From NCBI GenBank assembly GCA_040830545.1, contig JBFOMB010000193.1, forward strand, positions 1 through 20,767: DNA of 20,767 nucleotides, read 5' to 3'. The notes under the pieces were generated by a model. That model ran no database searches. It was given only the letters and a program-made list of their open reading frames with translations, and was not told the origin of the DNA. Shown here piece by piece: positions 1-7,988 of this stretch; position 1 is the stretch's first letter, and each line of letters starts with the position of its first letter. Source of the DNA: HXMU1420-2 sp040830545 (lineage in GTDB: Bacteria > Pseudomonadota > Alphaproteobacteria > Rhodobacterales > Rhodobacteraceae). A program made the translations under genes and the position numbers.

Positions 1-405
1 CATATCCGTGCCCATGCCCAGGACCAGAACAGACAGAGGCATTGCCGCGCTGACCTCGGCGCTCAGCGCCTCTGCCGTGGCTTCAGGATTGTCCGGATCA
101 CCGGTCAGGGACAGGTAGCGCGCTGCTGCTGCGCGTTCTGTCAGCAGCCGATTGCGGATCAGCAGCGCGTTGGAGCGTTTGTGATCCTCGGGCACACAGC
201 GTTCATCCGTCGGCATGACACAGACGCGGGACCAGTCAATGTTCGCTGCACTGAGGACCGAGAAGATCGGGCCCGGCGTGCCGCCACCCGGCACCGCAAG
301 GGAGACAGTTTCGTGGTTGAACAGGGCGTTTTCCAGTTCGCCCGCCAAAGTATTTGCCACGTCGATGGCCGCGATTTCGCGGTCGGTGTATTCGATGATA
401 TTCAT
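1..405 (-). CDS. pgl: 6-phosphogluconolactonase, 3' end cut by window edge
   Basis: Hydrolyses 6-phosphogluconolactone to 6-phosphogluconate in the cytoplasm, the step after glucose-6-phosphate dehydrogenase. Translating the minus strand from the ATG at 405 gives 135 residues starting MNIIEYTDREIAAIDVANTL. It contains the substrate-loop motif AVPGGGTPG (about residues 37-45) and ends at the window edge in LVLGMGTDM, the start of the family's conserved GMGxDGHTASLFP segment. Roughly 90-100 C-terminal residues therefore lie outside the window. The start ATG overlaps the zwf stop codon as ATGA (402-405), which suggests translational coupling, so the two genes are one transcript. The family call is secure; only the missing C-terminus is uncertain. 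Confidence 0.93.
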   Translation of the reverse strand, partial: MNIIEYTDREIAAIDVANTLAGELENALFNHETVSLAVPGGGTPGPIFSVLSAANIDWSRVCVMPTDERCVPEDHKRSNALLIRNRLLTERAAAARYLSLTGDPDNPEATAEALSAEVSAAMPLSVLVLGMGTDM

Positions 406-1859
406 GGTGTGATCCCAATCCAGACCCGCTGGTCGCGTGCCAATATCTGTTCGGCGGCACCGGGTCCGGCGCTGCCGCTGTCGTATGGTTTTGGCACGTC
501 GCCGCGTGCCTCCCAGCTTTCAATAATCGGGTCGGTCCAGGCCCAGGCGGCTTCGACCTCGTCCCCGCGCATGAACAGCGTCTGGTTGCCCCGGATGACA
601 TCCATGATCAACCGTTCGTAGGCGTCTGGCGGATCTTCGCCATCGGCCCCCAGCGCCTCGGCAAAGGTCATGTCCAATGGCACGTCGATCAGGCGCATGC
701 CGCCCGGTCCCGGTTCCTTGATCGTTACGCGCAGGGTGATGCCTTCGTTCGGCTGCAGGCGGATGGACAGAATGTTGGTGTGGCTTCCCGCCTCTTCGCC
801 AAAGATCGAGTGCGGCAGATCCTTGAACACCACGTTGATGACCGATGACCGCGCCTTGAGGCGTTTGCCGGTACGCAGGTAAAATGGCACGCCGGCCCAA
901 CGCCAGTTTTCAACCTCCACCTTCATCGCGACATAGCTTTCCGTGCTGCTGCGCGGGTTGCCCGCGGCGGTGCGATAGTCGGGCGTGCCATCCTCGCCCG
1001 GGCCATATTGGCCGCGCACGATGTGATGATGCGCCACGGGTCCCAGCGCGCGAATGACTTTCAATTTTTCGTCGCGCACCGCGTCCGGGTCGAATTGCGC
1101 CGGGGGTTCCATTGCGATCAGGCACAACAGCTGCATCAAGTGGTTTTGGACCATATCCCGCATGGCCCCGGCAGTATCGTAGTAGTCCCCCCGACCACCA
1201 ATGCCGACGCTTTCCGCAACCGTGATCTGGATATGGTCGACATATTGGCTGTTCCAGAGCGGTTCGAACAGCAGATTACCAACCCGCACCGCCATTAGAT
1301 TCTGAACAGTTTCCTTGCCCAGATAATGGTCGATCCGGTAAATCTGTCCTTCGTAGAAATGCGCAGCCAGCGTGCGGTTCAACGCCTTGGCGCTTGCCAG
1401 ATCCTTGCCAAAGGGCTTTTCGACAACGATCCGACATTCTGGCGTCGTCATGTCATGCGCGTGCAACCGTTCCGCCAAAGCGCCAAACAGGGACGGCCCG
1501 ACCGAGAAGTAGAAGGCACGAACGCGGCCTTCGCTCAGCCGCGCGCCGAGGTCTGGCCACCCCCGGTCACCCGTTGCGTCCACGGATTGATAGGCAACAT
1601 GTTCCAGAAAGTTGTCGAGCGTGCCGTCCTCGCAATGCCGGTTACCGCCGAATTCACGAACGGCATCACCCACCATGGTGCGATACGCGGCATCGTCCAT
1701 GTCCCCACGCGCAACGCCGATGATCATCGAGTCTTCAGGCATCTGACCATCACAATAACGGCGAAACAGGCTGGGCAGGATTTTGCGGCGCGCCAGATCG
1801 CCGGTGCCCCCGAAAATCACCAGATCGAAAACCTCGACCGGAATGATGCGTGAAACCAT
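402..1859 (-). CDS. zwf: Glucose-6-phosphate 1-dehydrogenase
   Basis: Oxidises glucose 6-phosphate to 6-phosphogluconolactone with NAD(P)+, feeding the Entner-Doudoroff and pentose phosphate routes. The 485-residue product has the usual family length. Visible motifs are the dinucleotide-binding FGGTGDLARRK (residues 16-26), EKPFG (147-151), the signature RIDHYLGK (175-182) and the catalytic His in VQNHLMQLL (His240). The start ATG at 1859 has AAAAGG about 8 nt upstream on the minus strand, which supports it. The stop overlaps the start of pgl by 4 nt. A perfect palindrome about 104 nt upstream of the start (1963-1974) resembles a LacI-family operator, so sugar-responsive control is plausible. 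Nothing in the sequence suggests loss of function. Confidence 0.98.
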   Translation of the reverse strand: MVSRIIPVEVFDLVIFGGTGDLARRKILPSLFRRYCDGQMPEDSMIIGVARGDMDDAAYRTMVGDAVREFGGNRHCEDGTLDNFLEHVAYQSVDATGDRGWPDLGARLSEGRVRAFYFSVGPSLFGALAERLHAHDMTTPECRIVVEKPFGKDLASAKALNRTLAAHFYEGQIYRIDHYLGKETVQNLMAVRVGNLLFEPLWNSQYVDHIQITVAESVGIGGRGDYYDTAGAMRDMVQNHLMQLLCLIAMEPPAQFDPDAVRDEKLKVIRALGPVAHHHIVRGQYGPGEDGTPDYRTAAGNPRSSTESYVAMKVEVENWRWAGVPFYLRTGKRLKARSSVINVVFKDLPHSIFGEEAGSHTNILSIRLQPNEGITLRVTIKEPGPGGMRLIDVPLDMTFAEALGADGEDPPDAYERLIMDVIRGNQTLFMRGDEVEAAWAWTDPIIESWEARGDVPKPYDSGSAGPGAAEQILARDQRVWIGITP

Positions 1860-1962
1860 TGCTGCAAACCTTTTCGTTGCGCCGTCAACACCTGCGGACC
1901 CGACAGCAGCCCGGATTACTAGACCAGACTTGCCGGTCGGATGATATATCTACCCATCGACA

Positions 1963-1974
1963 GTTAGCGCTAAC
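1963..1974. promoter_or_regulatory. Candidate LacI-family operator upstream of zwf
   Basis: GTTAGCGCTAAC is a perfect 12-bp palindrome with a central CG, the architecture typical of LacI/GalR-family sugar regulators; Caulobacter XylR sites share the TTAGCGCTA core. It lies 104 bp upstream of zwf and 155 bp upstream of the divergent radical SAM gene. Because the zwf-pgl pair handles sugar phosphate, control of that operon is the better guess. No LacI-family regulator gene is in the window. The adjacent A/T-rich stretches (GATATATC at 1943-1950, ATAGCTAT at 1975-1982) could hold -10 boxes, but I cannot define a promoter with confidence. Confidence 0.5.
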
Positions 1975-2128
1975 ATAGCTATATTGCTGCGTACATACAC
2001 GCCTGTCTGCAAATGTCTACCATGGCATATGCGGATCACAATGGCGTCAAAGCTTGCCCAAGGTCTCGCAGGCGCAAGGCAACGGGTCTAAGAACAGGCT
2101 TCAACGCGCCGAACACTCTGGAGCCGTC

Positions 2129-3082
2129 ATGAAAGACCATGTCCCTGCTGATCAGCAAAACCCCAAGTTTTCGCATCCGCTGGTCACCGCAGATGGGCAG
2201 GAACGCGCTCAGGTCGAGTTGAACAATCCGAAAACGTTGTGGTTCAACACCGGGACGCTGTGCAACATCGAATGCCCCAGCTGCTACATCGAAAGCAGCC
2301 CGACCAATGACAAGCTGGTCTACCTGACGCTCGCGGACATGGTGCCCTATCTGGATCAGATCGAAGACCTGAAATGGCCGATCACGGAAATCGCCTTTAC
2401 CGGGGGTGAACCGTTCATGAACCGCGACGTCATCCCGATGACCGAGGCGGCACTGGAGCGGGGATACGAGGTGCTGATCCTGACCAACGCGATGCGCCCG
2501 ATGATGCGGCCCGCGATGCAGGACGGGCTTGCGCGTTTGAATGCAGCCTATCCCGGCAAACTGACGCTGCGCATCTCTCTGGACCACTTTTCGGCAAAAC
2601 TGCATGACGCGGAACGCGGGCCAGGCAGTTTTGACCTGTCGTTGGAGGGTATGCGCTGGCTGCATGAAACCGGGATCAAAATGGCGGTCGCCGGGCGGGT
2701 CGAATGGGCGCAAAGTGAGGCGGATGCGCGCGAAGGATTCGCAGCACTCTACGCCGCCGAAGGCTTTGACATTGATCCACAATCCCCGATGGAAACCGTA
2801 CTATTCCCGGAAATGGACATGTCGGTCGACGTGCCTGAAATCACGACCGCCTGCTGGAGCATCCTGAACAAATCGCCCAATGATGTGATGTGCGCGTCTT
2901 CCCGCATGGTGATCCGCCGCAAAGGGGCCGATTCCGCAACGGTTCTGGCCTGTACCCTGCTGCCCTATGCGCCCGAGTTCGAAATGGGGCGCACATTGGA
3001 AGAGGCTGAGCGCCCGGTGCACCTGAACCATCCCCACTGCGCGAAATTCTGCGTGCTGGGTGGGGCCAGCTGTTCAGCCTGA
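2129..3082 (+). CDS. Radical SAM protein with C-terminal cysteine cluster, substrate unknown
   Basis: A 317-residue radical SAM enzyme. CNIECPSC (Cys45, Cys49, Cys52) is a CX3CX2C motif that binds the [4Fe-4S] cluster and SAM, and FTGGEP (90-95) is the SAM-binding GGE motif. Six further cysteines follow (242, 255, 275, 304, 308, 315). The last three form CX3CX6C near the C-terminus, resembling a SPASM-like auxiliary cluster site, although the spacing is not one I can assign. The ATG at 2129 has GGAG five bases upstream and was chosen over an in-frame TTG at 2054, which would add 25 low-complexity residues. No partner enzyme, carrier or clear substrate gene is adjacent; the next gene, past a strong hairpin, is a Hint protein. 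From memory, similar proteins are widespread in alphaproteobacteria, which suggests a housekeeping rather than an accessory role. The function is not recognised. Confidence 0.85.
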   Translation: MKDHVPADQQNPKFSHPLVTADGQERAQVELNNPKTLWFNTGTLCNIECPSCYIESSPTNDKLVYLTLADMVPYLDQIEDLKWPITEIAFTGGEPFMNRDVIPMTEAALERGYEVLILTNAMRPMMRPAMQDGLARLNAAYPGKLTLRISLDHFSAKLHDAERGPGSFDLSLEGMRWLHETGIKMAVAGRVEWAQSEADAREGFAALYAAEGFDIDPQSPMETVLFPEMDMSVDVPEITTACWSILNKSPNDVMCASSRMVIRRKGADSATVLACTLLPYAPEFEMGRTLEEAERPVHLNHPHCAKFCVLGGASCSA

Positions 3083-3108
3083 GCATTTACCAAGATTCTG
3101 ATTTAAAG

Positions 3109-3147
3109 TTTCCCCATTGCGACCCTGCCCCGGTCACAATTGGGAAA
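3109..3147 (+). terminator. Strong stem-loop after the radical SAM gene
   Basis: Starting 26 nt after the stop codon, TTTCCCCATTGCGACC (3109-3124) pairs with GGTCACAATTGGGAAA (3132-3147) over 16 positions with two mismatches, around a 7-nt loop. The downstream sequence is only mildly T-rich, so this is a probable but not textbook intrinsic terminator. It separates the radical SAM gene from the Hint-domain gene. Confidence 0.6.
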
Positions 3148-3199
3148 TACCTGTTTGGTTAAGAGCAGAAAATAGAAATCAATTTCTTGAGGTGCGCAC

Positions 3200-4228
3200 A
3201 TGGTTGCGAGGCTGATTTTTGCCGCCGATAACGAGGCGTTTACCGTTGCGGCCAACTCTCCGTCGCTGTCGCCCGGAACCAATATCATCAACAATTCGTC
3301 GTCTCCGAATGGAACGATCTATGACTATTCCGGCGGATTTGGTGAATTCATCACAATCGACGACACGAATAACGTGGGTGTGTTCGATGACGACGATCGG
3401 TTCAACCACGTGGTCATCGACGGCGGATCCCTGGTGGCTAATGGCACACAGGTGGAATCCGAATCCCTGATCGAATTGCGTGAACTGGACGAAAACGGGA
3501 TTCCGTTTGGTCCGGTTATTACGATAAACGTCTATTCCAAGGATGGCGATTTCGAAGACATTTGGGGGTTCTCTGCGACGGAGAATCTGCAAGCCGGTCG
3601 CCAATACATCAAGGTCGGCGGATCCAACAACGGCGATTCCAACTATACGGATTTGGCCCCCTGTTTTACCGCCGGGACAGAAATCCTGACCGAGTCCGGG
3701 CTGCAACCGGTGGAGACCATTGAACAGGGTGACAGTGTGTGGACCCGATCATCAGGCTTTCAGATTGTACGCTGGTCAGGTCGGACAACGGTGTCGGGGC
3801 TAGGCGATTTCGCGCCTGTCTGGTTCAGCGAAGGCGCAGTTGGCAATACCCGCGCAATGCGCTTGTCTCCAAACCACCGGGTTCTTTATGCATCCGAACG
3901 GTCAGAGCTGATGTTCGCGGACCGCGAGGTGCTGATCCCGGCACGGTTCTTTGTCGGTCTGCCCGGCGTGTCCGTCGCGCCTGTTCCGCGTATAGATTAC
4001 TTTCACTTCATGTTCGATGCTCATGAAATCGTTGAAAGTGATGGCTGCTTGACCGAAAGCTTCTTCCCGGGCGAGGTTGCGCTGAAAGGGCTGGAAGCGG
4101 ATTCGCGCAACGAGGTGCTGCGCCTGTTTCCGGAGTTGGAACGGACCCCGGCGGAAAAGCTGTTTCCGCTGGCTGCCACCCCCCTGCGCCGGTTTGAGGC
4201 GCGGATGGTGCTGGATCTGAATCACTAG
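3200..4228 (+). CDS. Hint-domain protein (Hint_2 type), function unknown
   Basis: A 342-residue protein in two parts. Residues 1-150 are acidic and rich in Asn/Asp/Gly (for example GVFDDDDRFN at 60-69), resembling an extracellular beta-sheet region, with no clear cleavable signal peptide. Residues 155-300 form a Hedgehog/intein (Hint) domain: CFTAGTEI (nucleophile Cys155), the typical VETIEQGDSVWT segment, the block-B motif SPNHRV (223-228), then HFMFDAHEIVES (269-280) and TESFFPG. The Cys, block-B His and preserved fold motifs suggest autocatalytic cleavage chemistry is possible, but there is no terminal His-Asn dipeptide followed by a C-extein, so splicing is unlikely. GAGG seven bases upstream supports the ATG at 3200. 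I associate such proteins with Rhodobacterales, where they are often multi-copy; their role and secretion route are unknown. Confidence 0.8.
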   Translation: MVARLIFAADNEAFTVAANSPSLSPGTNIINNSSSPNGTIYDYSGGFGEFITIDDTNNVGVFDDDDRFNHVVIDGGSLVANGTQVESESLIELRELDENGIPFGPVITINVYSKDGDFEDIWGFSATENLQAGRQYIKVGGSNNGDSNYTDLAPCFTAGTEILTESGLQPVETIEQGDSVWTRSSGFQIVRWSGRTTVSGLGDFAPVWFSEGAVGNTRAMRLSPNHRVLYASERSELMFADREVLIPARFFVGLPGVSVAPVPRIDYFHFMFDAHEIVESDGCLTESFFPGEVALKGLEADSRNEVLRLFPELERTPAEKLFPLAATPLRRFEARMVLDLNH

Positions 4229-4237
4229 ACACCAGCG

Positions 4238-4507
4238 TCAGTTCAGGCGGAATTCCCCCACCTGATTTTGCCACTCCCCCGGACGCAACATGCGCCGGTG
4301 GGTGAAGCGGACGGAATGCAGCGGACCTTCGATCTCGCGCTGCCAGAAATCCACGAACTCAAACAGCTTCGGATGGTCCGGGGCCAGGTCGTAGTCCTGC
4401 CAGATGTAACTGTTCAAAACGCTCTGATAATCCGGCATCCGATAGAAAAATTCAGCCGTGGTCAGCCCGTACCCCTTTAGCAACAGCTCGGTTTCCGTTT
4501 CGCTCAT
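4238..4507 (-). CDS. usg: Usg-family small protein
   Basis: An 89-residue protein beginning MSETETELLLKGYGLTTAEF, with the family-typical YRMPDYQSVLNSYIWQDYDL and FVDFWQREIEG segments. It belongs to the Usg family of alphaproteobacteria, named for an open reading frame near trp genes; the biochemical role is not known. The ATG at 4507 is preferred because AGAGG lies 5-9 nt upstream. The in-frame ATG at 4540 and TTG codons at 4549/4552 would add low-complexity residues and lack a ribosome-binding site. The gene converges on the Hint gene with only 9 bp between stop codons and diverges from gyrA across a 192-bp region. No trp genes are visible here. Confidence 0.85.
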   Translation of the reverse strand: MSETETELLLKGYGLTTAEFFYRMPDYQSVLNSYIWQDYDLAPDHPKLFEFVDFWQREIEGPLHSVRFTHRRMLRPGEWQNQVGEFRLN

Positions 4508-4625
4508 TTCTGCCTCTGTTTTTGTTGCTGGTCCTTTCATGATGCGCAACAAAAGTTACTTTTCAACAAAAACAACATGTTAGCACAGGCGCACTCCGGC
4601 TGCCAAACGGTCCTCCGATGCGCCA

Positions 4626-4655
4626 TTGCACCCTATATGCGCTGTCTGATAAGGT
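4626..4655 (+). promoter_or_regulatory. Possible gyrA promoter
   Basis: TTGCAC (4626-4631) and TAAGGT (4650-4655) are spaced 18 nt apart, 44 nt before the gyrA start codon. The -35 hexamer is a fair match; the -10 is poor by the sigma70 consensus, as is common in alphaproteobacteria. A direct repeat CACAAAAT occurs at 4662-4669 and 4681-4688, between this site and the gene. The assignment is weak. Confidence 0.3.
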
Positions 4656-4699
4656 GTGCCCACAAAATGTAGTGCGCGCACAAAATACGGGCAGACCAA

Positions 4700-7441
4700 G
4701 TGAACGATACGCCGGAAACACCTGAAAACGAAGAAGAAAACACGCCGGAACGCCCGGTCTATGACGGCCCCACCATTTCCATCGAAGAGGAAATGAAGTC
4801 GTCATACCTGGACTACGCAATGTCGGTCATCGTCAGCCGCGCGATCCCTGATCTGCGTGACGGACTGAAACCGGTGCACCGACGCATTCTGTATGCGATG
4901 CACGAAACGGGCAATTCTCACGACAAACCGTATCGCAAGTCCGCGCGTCCTGTCGGCGACGTCATGGGTAAATACCACCCTCATGGCGACGCCGCGATCT
5001 ATGACGCGCTGGTGCGGATGGCGCAGGATTTTTCCATGTCGCTGCCCCTGCTCGATGGTCAGGGGAACTTTGGCTCGATGGACGGCGATGAACCGGCGGC
5101 GATGCGCTATACCGAAGTGCGGATGGATAAACCCGCCGCCGCGCTGCTGGCGGACATCGAAAAAGACACGGTTGATTTTCAGGACAATTACGACGGCAAG
5201 GACCGTGAACCCACGATCCTGCCGGCCAAGTTCCCGAACATGCTGGTCAATGGCGCGGGCGGTATTGCGGTCGGCATGGCCACAAACATCCCGCCGCACA
5301 ACCTGGGCGAAGTGATCGACGCCTGCCTTGCCTTGATCGAGGATCACGACCTGACCTCGGAACAGTTGATCCAGTACATTCCGGGCCCCGACTTCCCCAC
5401 TGGCGGGCAACTCCTGGGCCGCTCCGGCGCGCGCAAAGCGTATCTGGAGGGGCGCGGCAGTGTCATCATCCGCGCGAAGACCCATGTCGAGGAACTGCGC
5501 AAGGACCGCTATGCCATCATCGTTGACGAAATCCCCTATCAGGTGAACAAGGCGTCGATGATCGAAAAGATCGCCGAAGCGGTGCGGGAAAAGCGCATCG
5601 AAGGCATCAGCCACGTGCAGGACGAATCCGACCGCAATGGCGTGCGCGTGGTGGTCGAGCTGAAGCGCGACGCAACGGCTGAGGTTGTGTTGAACCAGCT
5701 TTGGCGGTTTTCGCCCATGCAGACCTCGTTCGGCTGCAACATGCTGGCCCTGAACGGCGGTCGGCCCGAACAACTGACCCTGCGCAAGTTCCTGACCGCC
5801 TTCCTGGATTTCCGTGAAGAGGTTGTCGCACGCCGCACCGCCTATAACCTGCGCAAGGCCCGTGAACGCAGCCACATCCTGTGTGGTCTGGCGGTGGCCG
5901 TGTCCAACGTGGACGAGGTTGTTGCCACGATCCGTGCCTCCGCCGACGCAGGAGAAGCGCGCCGGAAACTGATGGAACGCCGCTGGCCTGCGGCAGAAAT
6001 CGAAGGCTACCTGCGCCTGATCGACGATCCGCTGTCCAAGATGAATGACGATGGCACCTACAACCTGACCGAGGTTCAGGCCCGCGCCATCCTGGAACTG
6101 CGCCTGCAGCGCCTGACCCAACTGGGCGTCAAGGAAGTCACCGACGAACTTGAAGAACTTGCTGCAAATATCAAGGAATACTTGGCAATCCTGTCCTCGC
6201 GTGACCGGATCATGGGTATCATCACGGATGAGTTGACCGAGATCAAAGCGCAGTTTGCCGTGCCTCGCCGCACCGAGATTGTGGACTGGTCCGGTGACAT
6301 GGAAGACGAGGACCTGATCGAGCGTGAAGACATGGTCGTCACGGTCACATCGGAAGGTTACATCAAGCGTACGCCGCTCGCCGACTTCCGCGCGCAAAAG
6401 CGAGGCGGCAAGGGGCTGAGCGGCATGGCGACCAAGGAAGAGGACGTGGTTACCACGCTCTTTGTCGCCAACACGCATACACAGCTGCTGTTCTTTACTA
6501 CTGACGGCATGGTCTACAAGCTCAAGACCTGGCGCCTGCCTCAGGGTGGACGCACGGCCAAGGGCAAGGCGATTGTGAACATCCTGCCGATCCCCTCCGG
6601 GGTCTCGGTCGCTGCGATCATGCCGGTCGACGTGCCGGATGATGAATGGGACAAGCTGCAGATCATCTTTGCCACATCTGCGGGAACCGTGCGCCGTAAC
6701 CGGTTGTCAGACTTCACAAATGTCATGCGCAACGGCAAGATCGCGATGAAGTTCGAGGACGAGCATGAGAACACGCGCCTGATCAACGCGCGCATCTGTT
6801 CCGAGGACGATGACGTGATGCTGGTCACCGGCCACGGTCGTGCAATCCGCTTCCCGACGACGGATGTGCGGGTGTTCAACTCGCGCTCGTCAGTGGGTGT
6901 GCGGGGCATTCTGCTGAAGGACGGGGACGAGGTTGTGTCGATGTCAGTCATCCGCCACTTCAAGGCGGAATCGGATGAGCGCGCGGCTTACCTCAAAATG
7001 CGGCGTCTGGTGGCCGGGGTCACTGAGGATGCAGAGAGTGACGAGGATGAGGGCAACGCCGACACCCGCCTGAGCCAGGAACGTTACGCCGAGATGTCAG
7101 CGGCGGAAAACCTGATCCTGACGATCACGGCGGCGGGTACGGGCAAGCTGAGTTCGTCGCACGATTATCCCGTGCGCGGGCGTGGCGGTCAGGGCGTCGC
7201 GGCCATGGACAAGGCGATGCGCGGTGGGCCGCTGGTCGCCTCCTTCCCGGTGGAGATGGACGACCAGATCATGCTGGCCACCTCACGCGGGCAGTCGATC
7301 CGCGTGCCGGTCGATGGGATCTCCTTCCGCTCGCGCAGTGCAGGCGGGGTAAAGGTGTTCAATACCGGGAAGGGTGAAGAGGTCGTCAGTGTCGCCTGGA
7401 TCGCGGATCAGGGTGAGGAAGAGGACGACGGCGAAAGCTGA
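4700..7441 (+). CDS. gyrA: DNA gyrase subunit A
   Basis: The DNA cleavage/rejoining subunit of gyrase, which works as GyrA2GyrB2 to introduce negative supercoils. The 913-residue protein starts at a GTG (4700) with an acidic 25-residue tail before the conserved YLDYAMSVIVSRAIPDLRDG. The catalytic Tyr is in AAMRYTE (Tyr137, equivalent to E. coli Tyr122). The quinolone-resistance region reads GKYHPHGDAAIYD, with Ala98 at the position of E. coli Ser83 and Asp102 at that of Asp87. The C-terminal beta-pinwheel holds the GyrA box QKRGGKG (566-572) needed for DNA wrapping, an acidic linker between blades (ESDEDEGNADT) and an acidic C-terminus. Length and motifs indicate an intact gene. gyrB is not in the window. 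Confidence 0.99.
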   Translation: MNDTPETPENEEENTPERPVYDGPTISIEEEMKSSYLDYAMSVIVSRAIPDLRDGLKPVHRRILYAMHETGNSHDKPYRKSARPVGDVMGKYHPHGDAAIYDALVRMAQDFSMSLPLLDGQGNFGSMDGDEPAAMRYTEVRMDKPAAALLADIEKDTVDFQDNYDGKDREPTILPAKFPNMLVNGAGGIAVGMATNIPPHNLGEVIDACLALIEDHDLTSEQLIQYIPGPDFPTGGQLLGRSGARKAYLEGRGSVIIRAKTHVEELRKDRYAIIVDEIPYQVNKASMIEKIAEAVREKRIEGISHVQDESDRNGVRVVVELKRDATAEVVLNQLWRFSPMQTSFGCNMLALNGGRPEQLTLRKFLTAFLDFREEVVARRTAYNLRKARERSHILCGLAVAVSNVDEVVATIRASADAGEARRKLMERRWPAAEIEGYLRLIDDPLSKMNDDGTYNLTEVQARAILELRLQRLTQLGVKEVTDELEELAANIKEYLAILSSRDRIMGIITDELTEIKAQFAVPRRTEIVDWSGDMEDEDLIEREDMVVTVTSEGYIKRTPLADFRAQKRGGKGLSGMATKEEDVVTTLFVANTHTQLLFFTTDGMVYKLKTWRLPQGGRTAKGKAIVNILPIPSGVSVAAIMPVDVPDDEWDKLQIIFATSAGTVRRNRLSDFTNVMRNGKIAMKFEDEHENTRLINARICSEDDDVMLVTGHGRAIRFPTTDVRVFNSRSSVGVRGILLKDGDEVVSMSVIRHFKAESDERAAYLKMRRLVAGVTEDAESDEDEGNADTRLSQERYAEMSAAENLILTITAAGTGKLSSSHDYPVRGRGGQGVAAMDKAMRGGPLVASFPVEMDDQIMLATSRGQSIRVPVDGISFRSRSAGGVKVFNTGKGEEVVSVAWIADQGEEEDDGES

Positions 7442-7449
7442 TGTGTAGA

Positions 7450-7472
7450 GGGTGCGTGGTGACGCGCATCCC
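7450..7472. terminator. Hairpin after gyrA, divergent member of the GGTGCGTGC family
   Basis: Starting 8 nt after the gyrA stop, GGGTGCGTG (7450-7458) pairs with CGCGCATCCC (7463-7472), with one bulged T and one G-T wobble, around a GTGA tetraloop. No T-tract follows. It shares the core GGGTGCGTG with the hairpins at 7989-8011 and 19835-19854 and may act in termination or 3'-end protection. Confidence 0.5.
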
Positions 7473-7580
7473 GCCGCTCTGTGCGGATGTGCACCAATCC
7501 TGCGCAAATTCCTGAAATTGTTCTTTGGCACAGAGGATTTACATCACGCTTCAGTGATCAACCCTACTGGAGCATGACAA

Positions 7581-7982
7581 ATGACCACCTCTCACGACCT
7601 CGGCACGCTGATTGCCCGCCTTTTCCTTGGCGTTCTTTTCCTGATGGCCGGACTGGGCAAACTAGGCGATGTACAAGGCTTTGCTGGATACATGGCCTCG
7701 GGCGGTATTCCGGCGTTCCTCGCCTGGCCTGCGATCCTGTTTGAAATCTTTGCCGGTCTCGCCCTGATCGTTGGATTTCAGACGCGGCTGGCCGCCTTGG
7801 CGCTCGCCGGTTTCTGTTTGGTGACCGGGCTGCTCTACCACTTTGTACCCGCTGATCAGATGCAGATGACGATGCTCTTCAAAAACGTCGGATTGGCCGG
7901 TGGCTACCTGGCGTTGGCTGTGTTGGGTGCTGGTCGGTTCTCGGTCGATGCGCGTGGCGGCGCACGCCTCGCGACAGCATAA
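7581..7982 (+). CDS. DoxX-family integral membrane protein
   Basis: A 133-residue hydrophobic protein with about four membrane helices (roughly residues 10-28, 44-65, 70-90 and 100-120). The N-terminal pattern ARLFLGVLFLMAGLGKL and the following GIPAFLAWPAILFEIFAGLAL are typical of the DoxX/YphA family, whose members are often linked to quinone or redox stress chemistry without an established reaction. The ATG at 7581 has TGGAG about 8 nt upstream. It follows gyrA after 139 nt, beyond a hairpin, so it probably has its own promoter, and it converges on the M32 peptidase gene with a perfect hairpin between. The family is clear; the function is not. Confidence 0.88.
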   Translation: MTTSHDLGTLIARLFLGVLFLMAGLGKLGDVQGFAGYMASGGIPAFLAWPAILFEIFAGLALIVGFQTRLAALALAGFCLVTGLLYHFVPADQMQMTMLFKNVGLAGGYLALAVLGAGRFSVDARGGARLATA

Positions 7983-7988
7983 GGTAAC

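Noticed and set aside
2054..2128. Upstream TTG start for the radical SAM protein
   Set aside because: The added 25 residues look like non-coding translation, and GGAG is well placed before the ATG at 2129.
3155..4228. Hint protein as a true protein-splicing intein
   Set aside because: No C-terminal His-Asn plus extein and no host enzyme on both sides; the domain sits at the C-terminus of a small protein.
4657..4690. CACAAAAT direct repeat before gyrA as a regulatory iteron
   Set aside because: Only two short copies in an A/T-rich leader; could be chance, so it is only mentioned with the promoter.
4802..6478. 558-codon open frame on the minus strand opposite gyrA
   Set aside because: It lies entirely within gyrA, has low-complexity His/Gln/Val-rich translation and no family motif; long antisense frames are expected in GC-rich genes.
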